Of a stretch of 19,162 nt of DNA, positions 1-7,062 are shown piece by piece; positions within the stretch are counted from its first letter, which is position 1; each line of letters begins with the position of its first letter. The stretch covers positions 1 through 19,162 of the forward strand of contig JBBRLG010000070.1 in assembly GCA_038231495.1 (NCBI GenBank). The letters run 5' to 3'. The notes under the pieces are model-generated. The model was not told where the DNA came from, made no database searches, and worked only from the letters and a program-made list of their open reading frames with translations. This stretch comes from JBBRLG01 sp038231495 (GTDB lineage: Bacteria > Planctomycetota > Planctomycetia > Gemmatales > Gemmataceae). Position numbers and translations under genes: made by a program.

Positions 1-165
1 CCCCTTGGCCATGGCCGTCGGCCCGCCCGCACCGGCCAGCACGGCCATCATGGCGATGACGACGACGCTCACCAAGGGATGCTTCAGGTTGACCGTGGAG
101 CGCGGCTCTTCCAATTCATCAAAGTAGCCGACGACCTCATCCAACCTCACCTGAATCTGCGCCAT
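1..165 (-). CDS. ISAs1-family transposase, N-terminal fragment (runs off the window)
   Basis: Reading the minus strand from the ATG at 165 gives 55 residues that run off the left edge without a stop. They contain the motif YFDELEEPRS followed by HPL and the hydrophobic stretch ending AGAGGPTAMAKG. This matches the conserved N-terminal domain of ISAs1-family (H-repeat-associated) transposases, which normally precedes the DDE catalytic domain; that domain is outside the window. A Shine-Dalgarno GGAGG lies 7 nt upstream of the start on the minus strand, which supports this start. The protein would cut and paste its own insertion sequence. Whether the gene is intact cannot be seen from here. The family call is from memory of the motif, but the motif is distinctive. 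Confidence 0.85.
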   Translation of the reverse strand, partial: MAQIQVRLDEVVGYFDELEEPRSTVNLKHPLVSVVVIAMMAVLAGAGGPTAMAKG

Positions 166-273
166 CGTTCGACCTCCGCGCCTTGTCCTAGGAAACCACA
201 CGGAGGAAGGTATAGGAAGCGATCAGCCAAGGCGCAAGTCTACCCAGATTACCCAAAGTGCGCGCTAGCCCTG
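1..273 (-). mobile_element. ISAs1-type insertion sequence, one end
   Basis: The transposase start at 165 is followed, outward, by about 108 bp of non-coding DNA. Read on the minus strand, that DNA begins with CAGGGCTAGCGCGCAC at 273. ISAs1-family elements typically have ends starting CAGGG, so 273 is the likely outer boundary. The DNA immediately beyond (from about 276) matches the interior of the C/G-rich repeat found at 14259 and 18988, which supports a boundary here. The second end and the 8-10 bp target duplication lie off the window. Confidence 0.6.
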
Positions 274-324
274 CTCTACCCCCCTTCGCAAGGGGGGAAG
301 CAGTTGATGCCGGTGAACGGTTAC
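274..324. repeat. Truncated copy of the GTAA-ended C/G-rich miniature element
   Basis: The stretch holds CCCCCCTTCGCAAGGGGGG, then AGCAGTTGATGCC-like sequence, then the terminal GTGAACGGTTAC (313-324). It corresponds to one half of the elements at 14259-14393 and 18988-19162 (it is closest to the reverse complement of the left half of the latter). The other half is missing at the presumed insertion-sequence boundary at 273, so the insertion sequence probably landed inside this repeat. Confidence 0.7.
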
Positions 325-325
325 A

Positions 326-356
326 AAGTATCATGTCATGGGGCGTCATGATACTT
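326..356. repeat. 10-bp-arm inverted repeat upstream of the DUF433 gene
   Basis: AAGTATCATG (326-335) and its exact complement CATGATACTT (347-356) flank an 11-nt loop. It lies just outside the GTAA element and before the larger palindrome at 362-399. It could be a second operator arm, an RNA hairpin, or an old insertion footprint. The sequence alone does not decide. Confidence 0.5.
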
Positions 357-361
357 GGGTA

Positions 362-417
362 CCCTGGGAACGGTCGAATGCCCTCGACCGTTCCCAGGGC
401 TGGGGCGGTGGTACAAT
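362..417 (+). promoter_or_regulatory. Palindromic operator and promoter of the DUF433/DUF5615 pair
   Basis: CCCTGGGAACGGTCGA (362-377) and its perfect complement (384-399) form 16-bp arms around a 6-nt loop. Twelve bases further is TACAAT (412-417), a good -10 hexamer. A weak -35 (TTCCCA, 391-396, spacer 15) would fall inside the right arm. The arrangement suits a repressor site overlapping the promoter, as is usual for autoregulated toxin-antitoxin operons. A terminator is less likely because no T-run follows. The function is inferred. Confidence 0.5.
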
Positions 418-454
418 ACACGATTGATCGCTCGGCTGGACTGGAGGAACTCCC

Positions 455-904
455 ATGACCACGAAGGAAGCGGTAGTTGCAGAGCAAGTCACCAAAACTC
501 CGGGTGTGGTCGGCGGCGAGGCTTGCATTCGCGGCACGCGGATCATGGTCTGGTTGCTGGTGTACTTTCGTCGCCGTGGGCAGACCGACTCCGCGCTTCT
601 GAACGCCTACCCCGGCTTGACGACGCCCGATCTCGATGCCGCCTGGGACTACTACCGCCGCCAACCGGTAGAGATTGAGCAGGCAATCTGGCAGAACACG
701 GTTGCAGCCAACCACCAACCGGGCACGCCCGTGCCGGCCTGGGCGTTGGTGCAGGCACGCCTGCTCGGCTTGACCGACGACCAGGTGTGCCAAGCCTTCG
801 ACCCACCCTTGACTGCGGGGGAGGTGGATGCGGCCTGGGAAGAATACCGGCAACATCCCGAACAGATCGATCGGCGGATTGCTCAAAACCGTTTGGTGGC
901 ATGA
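455..904 (+). CDS. DUF433 (VapB-type antitoxin-like) protein with duplicated domain
   Basis: This 149-residue protein begins with a full DUF433 unit: TKTPGVVGGEACIRGTRIMV, then YPGLTTPDLDAAWDYYRRQPVEIEQAI (about residues 8-78). DUF433 proteins are small antitoxin-like partners of PIN-like toxins. Residues of about 85-149 repeat the second part of the same unit: PVPAWALVQARLLGLTDDQV, then LTAGEVDAAWEEYRQHPEQIDRRIAQN. The protein is therefore roughly double the common 75-100 residues, and the second copy lacks the GGxxxIxGTRI head. GGAGG lies 8 nt before the ATG. The DUF5615 gene starts 3 nt after its stop, so the two are surely co-transcribed. It would neutralise the downstream protein and probably bind its own promoter. 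The family call is firm; the antitoxin activity is inferred from the pairing. Confidence 0.85.
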   Translation: MTTKEAVVAEQVTKTPGVVGGEACIRGTRIMVWLLVYFRRRGQTDSALLNAYPGLTTPDLDAAWDYYRRQPVEIEQAIWQNTVAANHQPGTPVPAWALVQARLLGLTDDQVCQAFDPPLTAGEVDAAWEEYRQHPEQIDRRIAQNRLVA

Positions 905-907
905 AAG

Positions 908-1243
908 ATGGCTGCCCTTCTTGCCGACGAGAACTACTCGCTGCCCGTCGTCGAGGCCTTGCGCGCCATGGGCCATGACGTGCATACCGTCCAGGACGCC
1001 GGACTGGGAGGGCGAGCCGATAACGACATCCTGGCCGCGGCCACCGTCGCGGGCCGGGCGGTCCTCACCTACGACCGGGACTACCTGCGCCTGCACCGGA
1101 CGAGTCGGCCGCACGCCGGGATTGTGTTCTGCACGGGTGATGCGGACTGGGCCGCCTTAGCTGTCCGTGTGGATCGCGCGCTTGCTGTCGTCGGGCCGCT
1201 GGCCGATCAATTGATTCGCGTGTACCGTCCCAACATCCCCTGA
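908..1243 (+). CDS. DUF5615 PIN-like toxin-type protein
   Basis: The 111-residue protein opens with LLADENYSLPVVEALRAMGHDV, the signature of DUF5615, a PIN-like nuclease fold. Acidic residues in the expected places are D7 and E8 (ADEN), D38/D40 (DNDIL) and D56/D58 (TYDRDY). Length is normal for the family. Proteins of this family usually sit directly behind a DUF433 antitoxin, as here with a 3-nt gap and no strong ribosome site of its own, which suggests translational coupling. It probably cleaves RNA when free of its partner, but no member-specific activity can be read from the sequence. The ATG at 901 is in a different frame and is not the start. Confidence 0.85.
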   Translation: MAALLADENYSLPVVEALRAMGHDVHTVQDAGLGGRADNDILAAATVAGRAVLTYDRDYLRLHRTSRPHAGIVFCTGDADWAALAVRVDRALAVVGPLADQLIRVYRPNIP

Positions 1244-1260
1244 CCTCGCGCGGGCGTAAC

Positions 1261-1485
1261 ATGGCCAAGAAGAAAACCGACGCGGCTCCGAAGAAAGCCA
1301 AAGCATCTACCGCGTCCGTACCCGTCGATTCGATGAAGCACACGTCCGAAAAGCGTTCCAACATCCCCACGCGCGAACTGGCCGGGTTCGCCGCCGAGGA
1401 CGAGGCGACGCCGAAGACGATCCTCTATCCGCGCGACCCGTCCCTCGACCCGCAACTCGTGAGGACAAGGCCACCGTCCGCGTGA
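1261..1485 (+). pseudogene. N-terminal stub of an adenine-specific DNA methyltransferase (Mod-type)
   Basis: The 74-codon frame starts with a lysine-rich head (MAKKKTDAAPKKAKAST) and then KRSNIPTRELAGFAAEDEATP, KTILYPRDPSLDPQLV. This is the typical opening of the large site-specific DNA-methyltransferases related to type III Mod proteins. After PQLV, near 1456-1464, homology stops. The DNA continues directly with codons belonging to the far C-terminal part of the same protein, but in another frame, so this frame ends with the foreign tail RTRPPSA. The methylase motifs that should follow are absent. It begins 17 nt after the DUF5615 gene. It is a remnant with no expected activity. Confidence 0.75.
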
Positions 1486-2378
1486 CCGGGCCATTCACCG
1501 TCGAGAGCCTGTCACCCCACCGAATGCTACCGACCGGCGACGCCGAGGCTGCACCACCTGCGCAGCCGGCGGCCATCGGTTCGGCGAGCTACCTAACCAC
1601 CATCCTCGACAATCTCCGCAAGGCCAGCGTGCAAAACACGGTAAAGAAAGAGCGGCTCGTCTTCGACCGGCTCGACACCTTCCCCGGAGAATACATCCAG
1701 GCCGAGGGGACGTTCACGGAGAGCGGCACGGCGAAAGGCGTCCGCGTGAGCATCGGTCCGGAGTTCGGCACGGTCGGGCCGGAGTGGGTCCAACAAGCCG
1801 GCATGGAAGCGATCAAGGGCAGCCGGTGCGAACTGCTGCTCGTCTGCGGTTTCGCCTTCGACCCGCACGTTCACGAGCAGACGCAGGAGTTGAAGAAGGA
1901 GATGCGTTTCGGCAAGCTGCGCATTCTGGCCGTGCGCATGAACCCCGACCTGGCGATGGGCGACGAACTGCTGAAAAAGACCGGCGCCGGCAACCTGTTC
2001 ATGGTGTTCGGCGAGCCGGACATCGACCTGCGAAAGCAGAAAGACGGCAAGCTTGTCGCCGAAGTGCGGGGGGTGGACGTTTACGACCCGACGACCGGCG
2101 AGGTGCGCAGCCACGGCACCGACGACATCGCGTGTTGGTTCATCGACACGGACTACAACGGTGAGAGCTTTTTCGTCCGGCACGCCTACTTCTGCGGCGG
2201 CGGCGAGCCGTATGAGAAGCTGAAGAAGGCGCTTCGGGCGGAGATCGACGAGGGCGAATGGTCGAAGCTGTACTCAACGCGGAGCCTGCCGTTCGACGCG
2301 CCGAAGAAGGGTAAAATCGCGGTAAAGGTCATCAACCACTACGGCGACGAAGTGCTGAAAGTCTACCGTGTGCCGTAA
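1482..2378 (+). pseudogene. C-terminal part of the same DNA methyltransferase
   Basis: This frame can be opened from the GTG at 1482 and gives 298 residues. Codons in frame upstream to about 1461 (EDKATVR) also belong to the family, so the GTG is internal to the ancestral gene. It contains VTGPFTVESLSPHRML near the start, SIGPEFGTV, RMNPDLAMGDELLKKTGAGN, VFGEPDID, GVDVYDPTTGEVRSHGTDDI, ACWFIDTDYNGESFFVRHAYF and KVINHYGDEVLKVYRV. These are hallmarks of the C-terminal region of Mod-type adenine methyltransferases. The S-adenosylmethionine-binding and DPPY-type catalytic motifs are missing, because the middle of the gene (probably several hundred codons) is gone. It may still be translated, since it is one long clean frame, but it cannot methylate DNA by itself. 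Confidence 0.78.
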
Positions 2379-2476
2379 TGGGCACTCGAAGCCACCGGAA
2401 CGAGACGGGACGCTAGGGGTCGGAGAAGTAGGGTACGCCGATAAAGCTGCGGGGCAAGAGGAGGAAGGCTGGGGAG

Positions 2477-2715
2477 AGGAAAAGGGGTCAGGTTCATTTA
2501 TTGACACGCGCAGGGATGAGGGCGATAAATGAACCTGACCCGAATGGCATTAACTTAGCGCGGCAGAAATCGGCGCAACTCATTAGCAAGTCAATGCTTA
2601 CGCCGCAAATGCCCTGCCGGAAGATCAATTGTCGTAACTCGTTTTTGGCAAACGGTTTCCGTCCATTTCTGCCGCGCTAAGTTAATGCCATTCAACCTGA
2701 CCCCTTTGTTTCGGC
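2477..2715. repeat. REP-like palindromic repeat, copy A (split by a MITE)
   Basis: The left arm AAAGGGGTCAGGTTCATTTA starts at 2481 and the right arm starts at 2525. The 23-nt loop is identical to copies B and C. The right arm is interrupted at 2541 by the 152-bp element 2542-2693 and resumes at 2694. Removing the element and one copy of AACCTGACCC restores exactly the sequence of the other copies, ending in CTTTGTTTCGGC. Confidence 0.85.
2542..2693. mobile_element. 152-bp MITE with 29-bp perfect terminal inverted repeats
   Basis: The element starts GAATGGCATTAACTTAGCGC (2542) and ends with the exact complement. The arms are 29 bp, 2542-2570 and 2665-2693, with no mismatch. It is flanked on both sides by AACCTGACCC (2532-2541 and 2694-2703), a 10-bp target duplication within the REP-like repeat. 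No transposase is encoded, so it must be moved by a full-length relative elsewhere. A 10-bp duplication is compatible with IS4- or ISAs1-type transposases; the family is not certain. Confidence 0.88.
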
Positions 2716-2869
2716 CGACGCCACCGCACCATCCGCAACGCCCGACGACTCGATAGCGCTGGCCGTTGTGCTGGGCCGCGGTCTTCAACCCGCGCCGTCC
2801 GCAAGCCGAGCAGCGGCGGCGGGCAATGATGCGCCAATCCGCCTGTATGACTCCGGCGGGGCGGCGCAC
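2591..2869 (-). pseudogene. Zinc-ribbon protein remnant, 3' end overwritten by repeats
   Basis: From a GTG at 2869 the minus strand reads ADWRIIARRRCSACGRRGLK, then TAAQHNGQRYRVVGRCGWCG. The two CxxC pairs (CSAC and CGWC) about 25 residues apart look like a small zinc ribbon, a pattern seen in short planctomycete proteins. After GGVGRNKG the frame enters the REP-like repeat and then the MITE, so the C-terminus is not native. I read it as a gene whose end was lost to repeat insertion. It overlaps no other gene. The identification is tentative, since short GC-rich frames can mimic zinc motifs. Confidence 0.4.
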
Positions 2870-2902
2870 GTGCCCGGCGCCTCATTTCGGCGGATATTTT
2901 TC

Positions 2903-2931
2903 TTGGCGACGCGAAAGGCGGGCAGTACACT
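2903..2931 (+). promoter_or_regulatory. Candidate promoter of the first TIGR03067 gene
   Basis: TTGGCG (2903-2908) and TACACT (2926-2931) are separated by exactly 17 bp, which would place the transcript start about 35 nt before the ATG at 2973. Both hexamers are imperfect, so this is only a plausible site. Confidence 0.4.
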
Positions 2932-2972
2932 CCTGGAAGATTCGCCCGCCCCCTATTCACCGGAGGTTTCTC

Positions 2973-3416
2973 ATGAAACGGTACGCACTGCTGGTTCTGG
3001 CGGTCGGCCTGCTGGTCGCCGCCGACGCCCCGAAGGACGACGAGGCCAACAACGAGTTGAAAAAGCTGGAAGGCACTTGGCTGGTAATCTCCGGCGAGGA
3101 CAACGGTAAGAAGCTCTCCGACGAGACGCTCAAGAACGCCCGCCTGACCTTCGAGGGGGAAAAGCATACGGTCAAGGCCGGCGACACGACCTACAAAGGG
3201 ACGCATAAGCTGGACCCGACGAAACAGCCGAAGGCCATCGACATCATGGACACGGAAGGCCCCTTCAAGAACAAAACGGTGCTGGGCATCTACGCACTGG
3301 ACGGCGACGAGTTCAAGCTGTGTTACGCCGCCCCCGGCAAGGACCGGCCGAAGGACTTTTCTGGGAAAGAGGGCACGGGCAATTACTACCACGTCTGGAA
3401 GCGTGAGAAGAAGTAA
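2973..3416 (+). CDS. Secreted TIGR03067 (planctomycete) domain protein
   Basis: The 147-residue protein has a short Sec signal peptide (MKRYALLVLAVGLLVAA, cleavage expected before DAPKDD) and one TIGR03067 domain. The domain markers are ELKKLEGTWLVISGEDNGKK, KLDPTKQPKAIDIM, VLGIYALDGDEFKLCYAAPG and KDRPKDFSGKEG. The family is largely restricted to planctomycetes, is predicted to form a lipocalin-like barrel and has no firm biochemical role; export to the periplasm or cell surface is expected. I chose the ATG at 2973 because CGGAGG lies 7 nt upstream and it gives a clean signal peptide; upstream codons in the same frame are not family-like. A paralogue lies on the opposite strand at 3995-4459. 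Confidence 0.85.
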   Translation: MKRYALLVLAVGLLVAADAPKDDEANNELKKLEGTWLVISGEDNGKKLSDETLKNARLTFEGEKHTVKAGDTTYKGTHKLDPTKQPKAIDIMDTEGPFKNKTVLGIYALDGDEFKLCYAAPGKDRPKDFSGKEGTGNYYHVWKREKK

Positions 3417-3436
3417 GGGCCAATAAAATGAAGAGA

Positions 3437-3467
3437 CCGGGGCGGGTTCGCGGCCTGCCCGCCCCGG
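3437..3467 (+). terminator. Strong GC hairpin after the first TIGR03067 gene
   Basis: CCGGGGCGGG (3437-3446) and CCCGCCCCGG (3458-3467) form 10 perfect base pairs around an 11-nt loop, 20 nt after the stop codon. No T-run follows, so it may stabilise or end the transcript only inefficiently, or with Rho. Confidence 0.45.
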
Positions 3468-3522
3468 TGAGAACGTTGGGCGAACCATTGACCCCGACCG
3501 TCCCACGCGGCATCCTCTTATC

Positions 3523-3889
3523 ATGCCGCGAACCATCCCCGCCAAGTTCTAGCTGCTGCACGTCCCCTATCGCGCCCCCGCCCTCCACCGCGGCGACCGC
3601 ACCCCCTGCCTCTTGCGCGACGCCGAGGTCGTCATAACCGGCTGGACTTCGGCCCGCATCCCCTGGCCGCGCTGCCGGGTTGTAGGGCATCGCGGCGGGT
3701 CCGGCGTCTTGCTCGATGAAGAAATGGCCCGCCGCCGTCCGGAGCGAATCCGCGGCCGCGGTCGGCTACTGGTGGGGTGTCCACACGGGAGTGGTCTGGC
3801 GCTGGCCAAACGCCCAACGCCGTGCGGATCATGCGGACCAGGGGGGCGAGCAAGTTAAAAGAGGAAAAGGGGTCAGGTTCATTTATTGA
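3523..3889 (+). pseudogene. Broken planctomycete gene of the 'DARIPWPRC' type
   Basis: From the ATG at 3523 the frame reads MPRTIPAKF, a TAG stop (3550-3552), then LLHVPYRAPALHRGDRTPCL, EVVITGWTSARIPWPRCR and GSGVLLDEEMAR. At about 3733 one extra base shifts the frame. The continuation is AVRSESAAAVGYWWGVHTGV, then VWRWPNAQRRADHADQGGEQ. Together these match a short protein family common in Gemmata-like planctomycetes. Its conserved ends are an N-terminal 'LLHGPY..P' and a 'W(T/S)DARIPWPRC' block, plus a C-terminal 'A(V/I).YWWGV' block that looks like a helix-turn-helix-type specificity module. The TAG stands where the family usually has glutamine, consistent with CAG to TAG. The last residues run into REP copy B and stop inside it (TGA 3887-3889). 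Three independent lesions mark it as dead. Confidence 0.75.
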
Positions 3890-3938
3890 CACGCGCAGGG
3901 ATGAGGGCGATAAATGAACCTGACCCCTTTGTTTCGGC
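3859..3938. repeat. REP-like palindromic repeat, copy B
   Basis: Twenty-one-bp perfect arms (3866-3886 and 3910-3930) surround the 23-nt loop TGACACGCGCAGGGATGAGG plus GCG. GAGGAAA precedes and GTTTCGGC follows. The loop and flanks are identical to copies A and C, which argues for recent or ongoing spread. The form resembles REP sequences moved by RAYT (TnpA-REP) Y1 transposases; no such gene is in the window. Confidence 0.88.
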
Positions 3939-3996
3939 TGTGACCCCTTTGTTTCGGCTGACCCCTTTGTTTCGGCTTGACCCCTTTGTTTCGGCT
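3921..3996. repeat. Four tandem copies of the REP 3' flank
   Basis: TGACCCCTTTGTTTCGGC starts at 3921, 3941, 3959 and 3978 (periods 20, 18 and 19). The first unit is the end of REP copy B and the last ends at the stop codon (CTA, 3995-3997) of the minus-strand TIGR03067 gene. Only the arm-plus-flank half is repeated, not the loop. Replication slippage or repeated partial insertion would explain it. Confidence 0.85.
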
Positions 3997-4459
3997 AGGG
4001 CTTCGCCCGTTTGTAAACGGCCAGCATGTTGCCCGTGCCCTTCTTGGCGTCGAATTCCTTGGGCCGGTCTTTGCCGGGTGCCGCCTGGCAAAGCTTGCCC
4101 GCGTCGCCGTCGAACTCGTAAATCGCCGCGTACGCCTTACCCTTTTCATCGCCTTCGGTCGGGGTCGAATCCAGTTCCTTCGGCTTTTTCGAGGGATCGA
4201 CCTTGAAGGTCCGTTCGCTGACGGCTTTGTCGTCGGCGTAGACTGTTACCTTGTCGCCCTTGACGACCAGTTTCATCTTCTTGACCTGTTCCTGCGGCAT
4301 CTTCTCGCCGTCCTGCTCGGCCGACACCAGTTGCCATGTGCCTTCGAGCTTTTTCAATTCCTCCTTGGCCGCGTCGCTTTTCTTGTCGTCGGCGGCAGTC
4401 AGGCTCGCGAAGACGATCGAGGCCGCGACCACCAACAACGCGCCTTGCAGTCGAAACAT
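3995..4459 (-). CDS. Secreted TIGR03067 (planctomycete) domain protein, second copy
   Basis: The 154-residue protein starts at the ATG at 4459 with a signal peptide (MFRLQGALLVVAASIVFASL, cleavage expected after TAA or thereabouts). It then has one TIGR03067 domain: KEELKKLEGTWQLVSAEQDG, FKVDPSKKPKELDSTPTEGD, YAAIYEFDGDAGKLCQAAPG and KDRPKEFDAKKGTGN. On the minus strand GAGGAGG sits 7 nt before this ATG, so the longer frame starting in the repeat at 4543 is not the real start. It converges on the paralogue at 2973-3416, with a pseudogene and repeats between. The stop codon abuts the tandem REP-flank units. REP copy C lies about 60 bp upstream and may bound its promoter region. Molecular function is unknown. 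Confidence 0.85.
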   Translation of the reverse strand: MFRLQGALLVVAASIVFASLTAADDKKSDAAKEELKKLEGTWQLVSAEQDGEKMPQEQVKKMKLVVKGDKVTVYADDKAVSERTFKVDPSKKPKELDSTPTEGDEKGKAYAAIYEFDGDAGKLCQAAPGKDRPKEFDAKKGTGNMLAVYKRAKP

Positions 4460-4519
4460 GGGGAACCTCCTCAGTGGGGAAAGGAACGGACAGGAAAGGT
4501 AAGTATAGACGCAGCGCAA

Positions 4520-4600
4520 GAGAGGAAAAGGGGTCAGGTTCATTTATTGACACGCGCAGGGATGAGGGCGATAAATGAACCTGACCCCTTTGTTTCGGCC
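4520..4600. repeat. REP-like palindromic repeat, copy C
   Basis: It has the same 21-bp arms (4527-4547 and 4571-4591), the same loop, the same GAGGAAA left flank and the same CTTTGTTTCGGC right flank as copy B. It lies upstream of the minus-strand TIGR03067 gene. Confidence 0.88.
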
Positions 4601-5168
4601 AGATAAGGACTTACGGCGACAAGTAAAACGGGTGTGCCGGAAACGGTGCCGGAAACCCGAACAAAAGCTCCCTGCGTTCCGTAGGGGGCATCTACCTTTC
4701 TTTGCACCCCGTATCTTCTTTTGTTTCCCCTTTGGATTCCTTCCCTTTCGGCGGCTGCGGGTGCTCCGGGTGTGGCAACGGTTTCGGGTGAGCCCTTCAC
4801 CAACCCCGGAAGCTTTATCTCGTGCGGAAGGTCCGCGCGGTCACGCGGGATCCGACAACCGCTTTTCCTTTGGCAAGGGTGGCCTTTTTCGTGGCTAGGG
4901 TCGAGATTGGCGAGGGTCGATCCGGCGTCGTTGGTGATGCGTAAGAGCCTACTGAAAAAGAGTTTACGGCTGCCTTGCGCAGGGCGTTTGCGCAAAAGCG
5001 GTTCGACCCTCGCCATATGTTGATTGGCGTGGCTAGGGTCGGACAGGCCCGGTCGTCATCCAAAGGGGTCGCGGTGGGACAACGATTGGCGCACGACTCC
5101 CCCCGGCGACCAACACACGGTCCCGAAAGATTTGCCACCCCCCATTCTCCAGAAGAGCCGAAAATTAG
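4601..5168. other. Non-coding or decayed region between repeats and the eCIS cluster
   Basis: I find no convincing gene here. Frames on both strands give no recognisable motif and no good ribosome sites. There is structure: a 13-bp inverted pair TGGCGAGGGTCGA (4908-4920) and TCGACCCTCGCCA (5003-5015), a direct pair GTGGCTAGGGTCG (4891-4903 and 5029-5041), and a small hairpin TTGCGC/GCGCAA (4975-4995). These look like remains of another repeat. The region insulates the accessory zone from the eCIS promoter. Confidence 0.5.
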
Positions 5169-5197
5169 TTGTCAGTCGGCTTTGGCCGGAGTATGAT
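5169..5197 (+). promoter_or_regulatory. Likely promoter of the eCIS cluster
   Basis: TTGTCA (5169-5174) and TATGAT (5192-5197) are separated by exactly 17 bp, close to the sigma70 consensus (5/6 at each box). Transcription would start near 5204 and leave a leader of about 220 nt before the sheath ATG at 5424. No other good promoter was seen between here and the sheath gene. No repressor palindrome overlaps it, so control, if any, may act through the leader or an activator. Confidence 0.6.
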
Positions 5198-5203
5198 ATC
5201 GCC

Positions 5204-5423
5204 CAAAGGACGACAGGAATGCCGGTCGCTTGCACTATTTCCGAAGTTGCTGTCGGGCGGCAAAGGCGACGGCCGCGGCGCAGGTCAAGGGCGATCGACC
5301 CGGGCTCAATTCCAGGCGAAGAATTCTTGCCGTCCGCCTTTGAGCCATTCCTGCTTGCAGACGTGCGCAGGCTGTAAGCCGTAACGGCTTCTGTGAAGCC
5401 TTCCTTCTGCTGGGAAACAGAAC
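5204..5423 (+). other. Long 5' leader of the eCIS transcript with a hairpin near the start codon
   Basis: The inferred leader holds no recognisable gene. GGCTTC (5386-5391) and GAAGCC (5395-5400) form a 6-bp stem with a 3-nt loop, 23 nt before the sheath ATG. The ribosome site of the sheath gene is weak (GGGA within CTGGGAAACAG). The combination leaves room for control of translation, but I recognise no riboswitch class. Confidence 0.35.
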
Positions 5424-7040
<1,617 letters not shown>

Positions 7041-7062
7041 TCAACGAGGAGCAAGACCAACG

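Noticed and set aside
188..1114. Long minus-strand open frame opposite the DUF433 and DUF5615 genes
   Set aside because: No recognisable motif; it is the antisense shadow of two clear genes in GC-rich DNA.
2682..3545. Long minus-strand open frame opposite the first TIGR03067 gene
   Set aside because: Composition is that of an antisense frame, it covers a gene with signal peptide and ribosome site, and it shows no family motif.
3921..3996. Regularly spaced short repeats suggesting a CRISPR array
   Set aside because: Units follow each other without spacers, the periods are 18-20 bp, and the unit is the flank of the REP-like palindrome.
4460..4543. Longer start for the minus-strand TIGR03067 gene (start codon in REP copy C)
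   Set aside because: The ATG at 4459 has a GAGGAGG site 7 nt upstream and begins a clean signal peptide; the longer head comes from the repeat.
4601..5168. Small genes in the gap before the eCIS promoter
   Set aside because: Frames of 60-150 codons exist on both strands but have no motifs, no convincing ribosome sites, and several run into the REP repeat.
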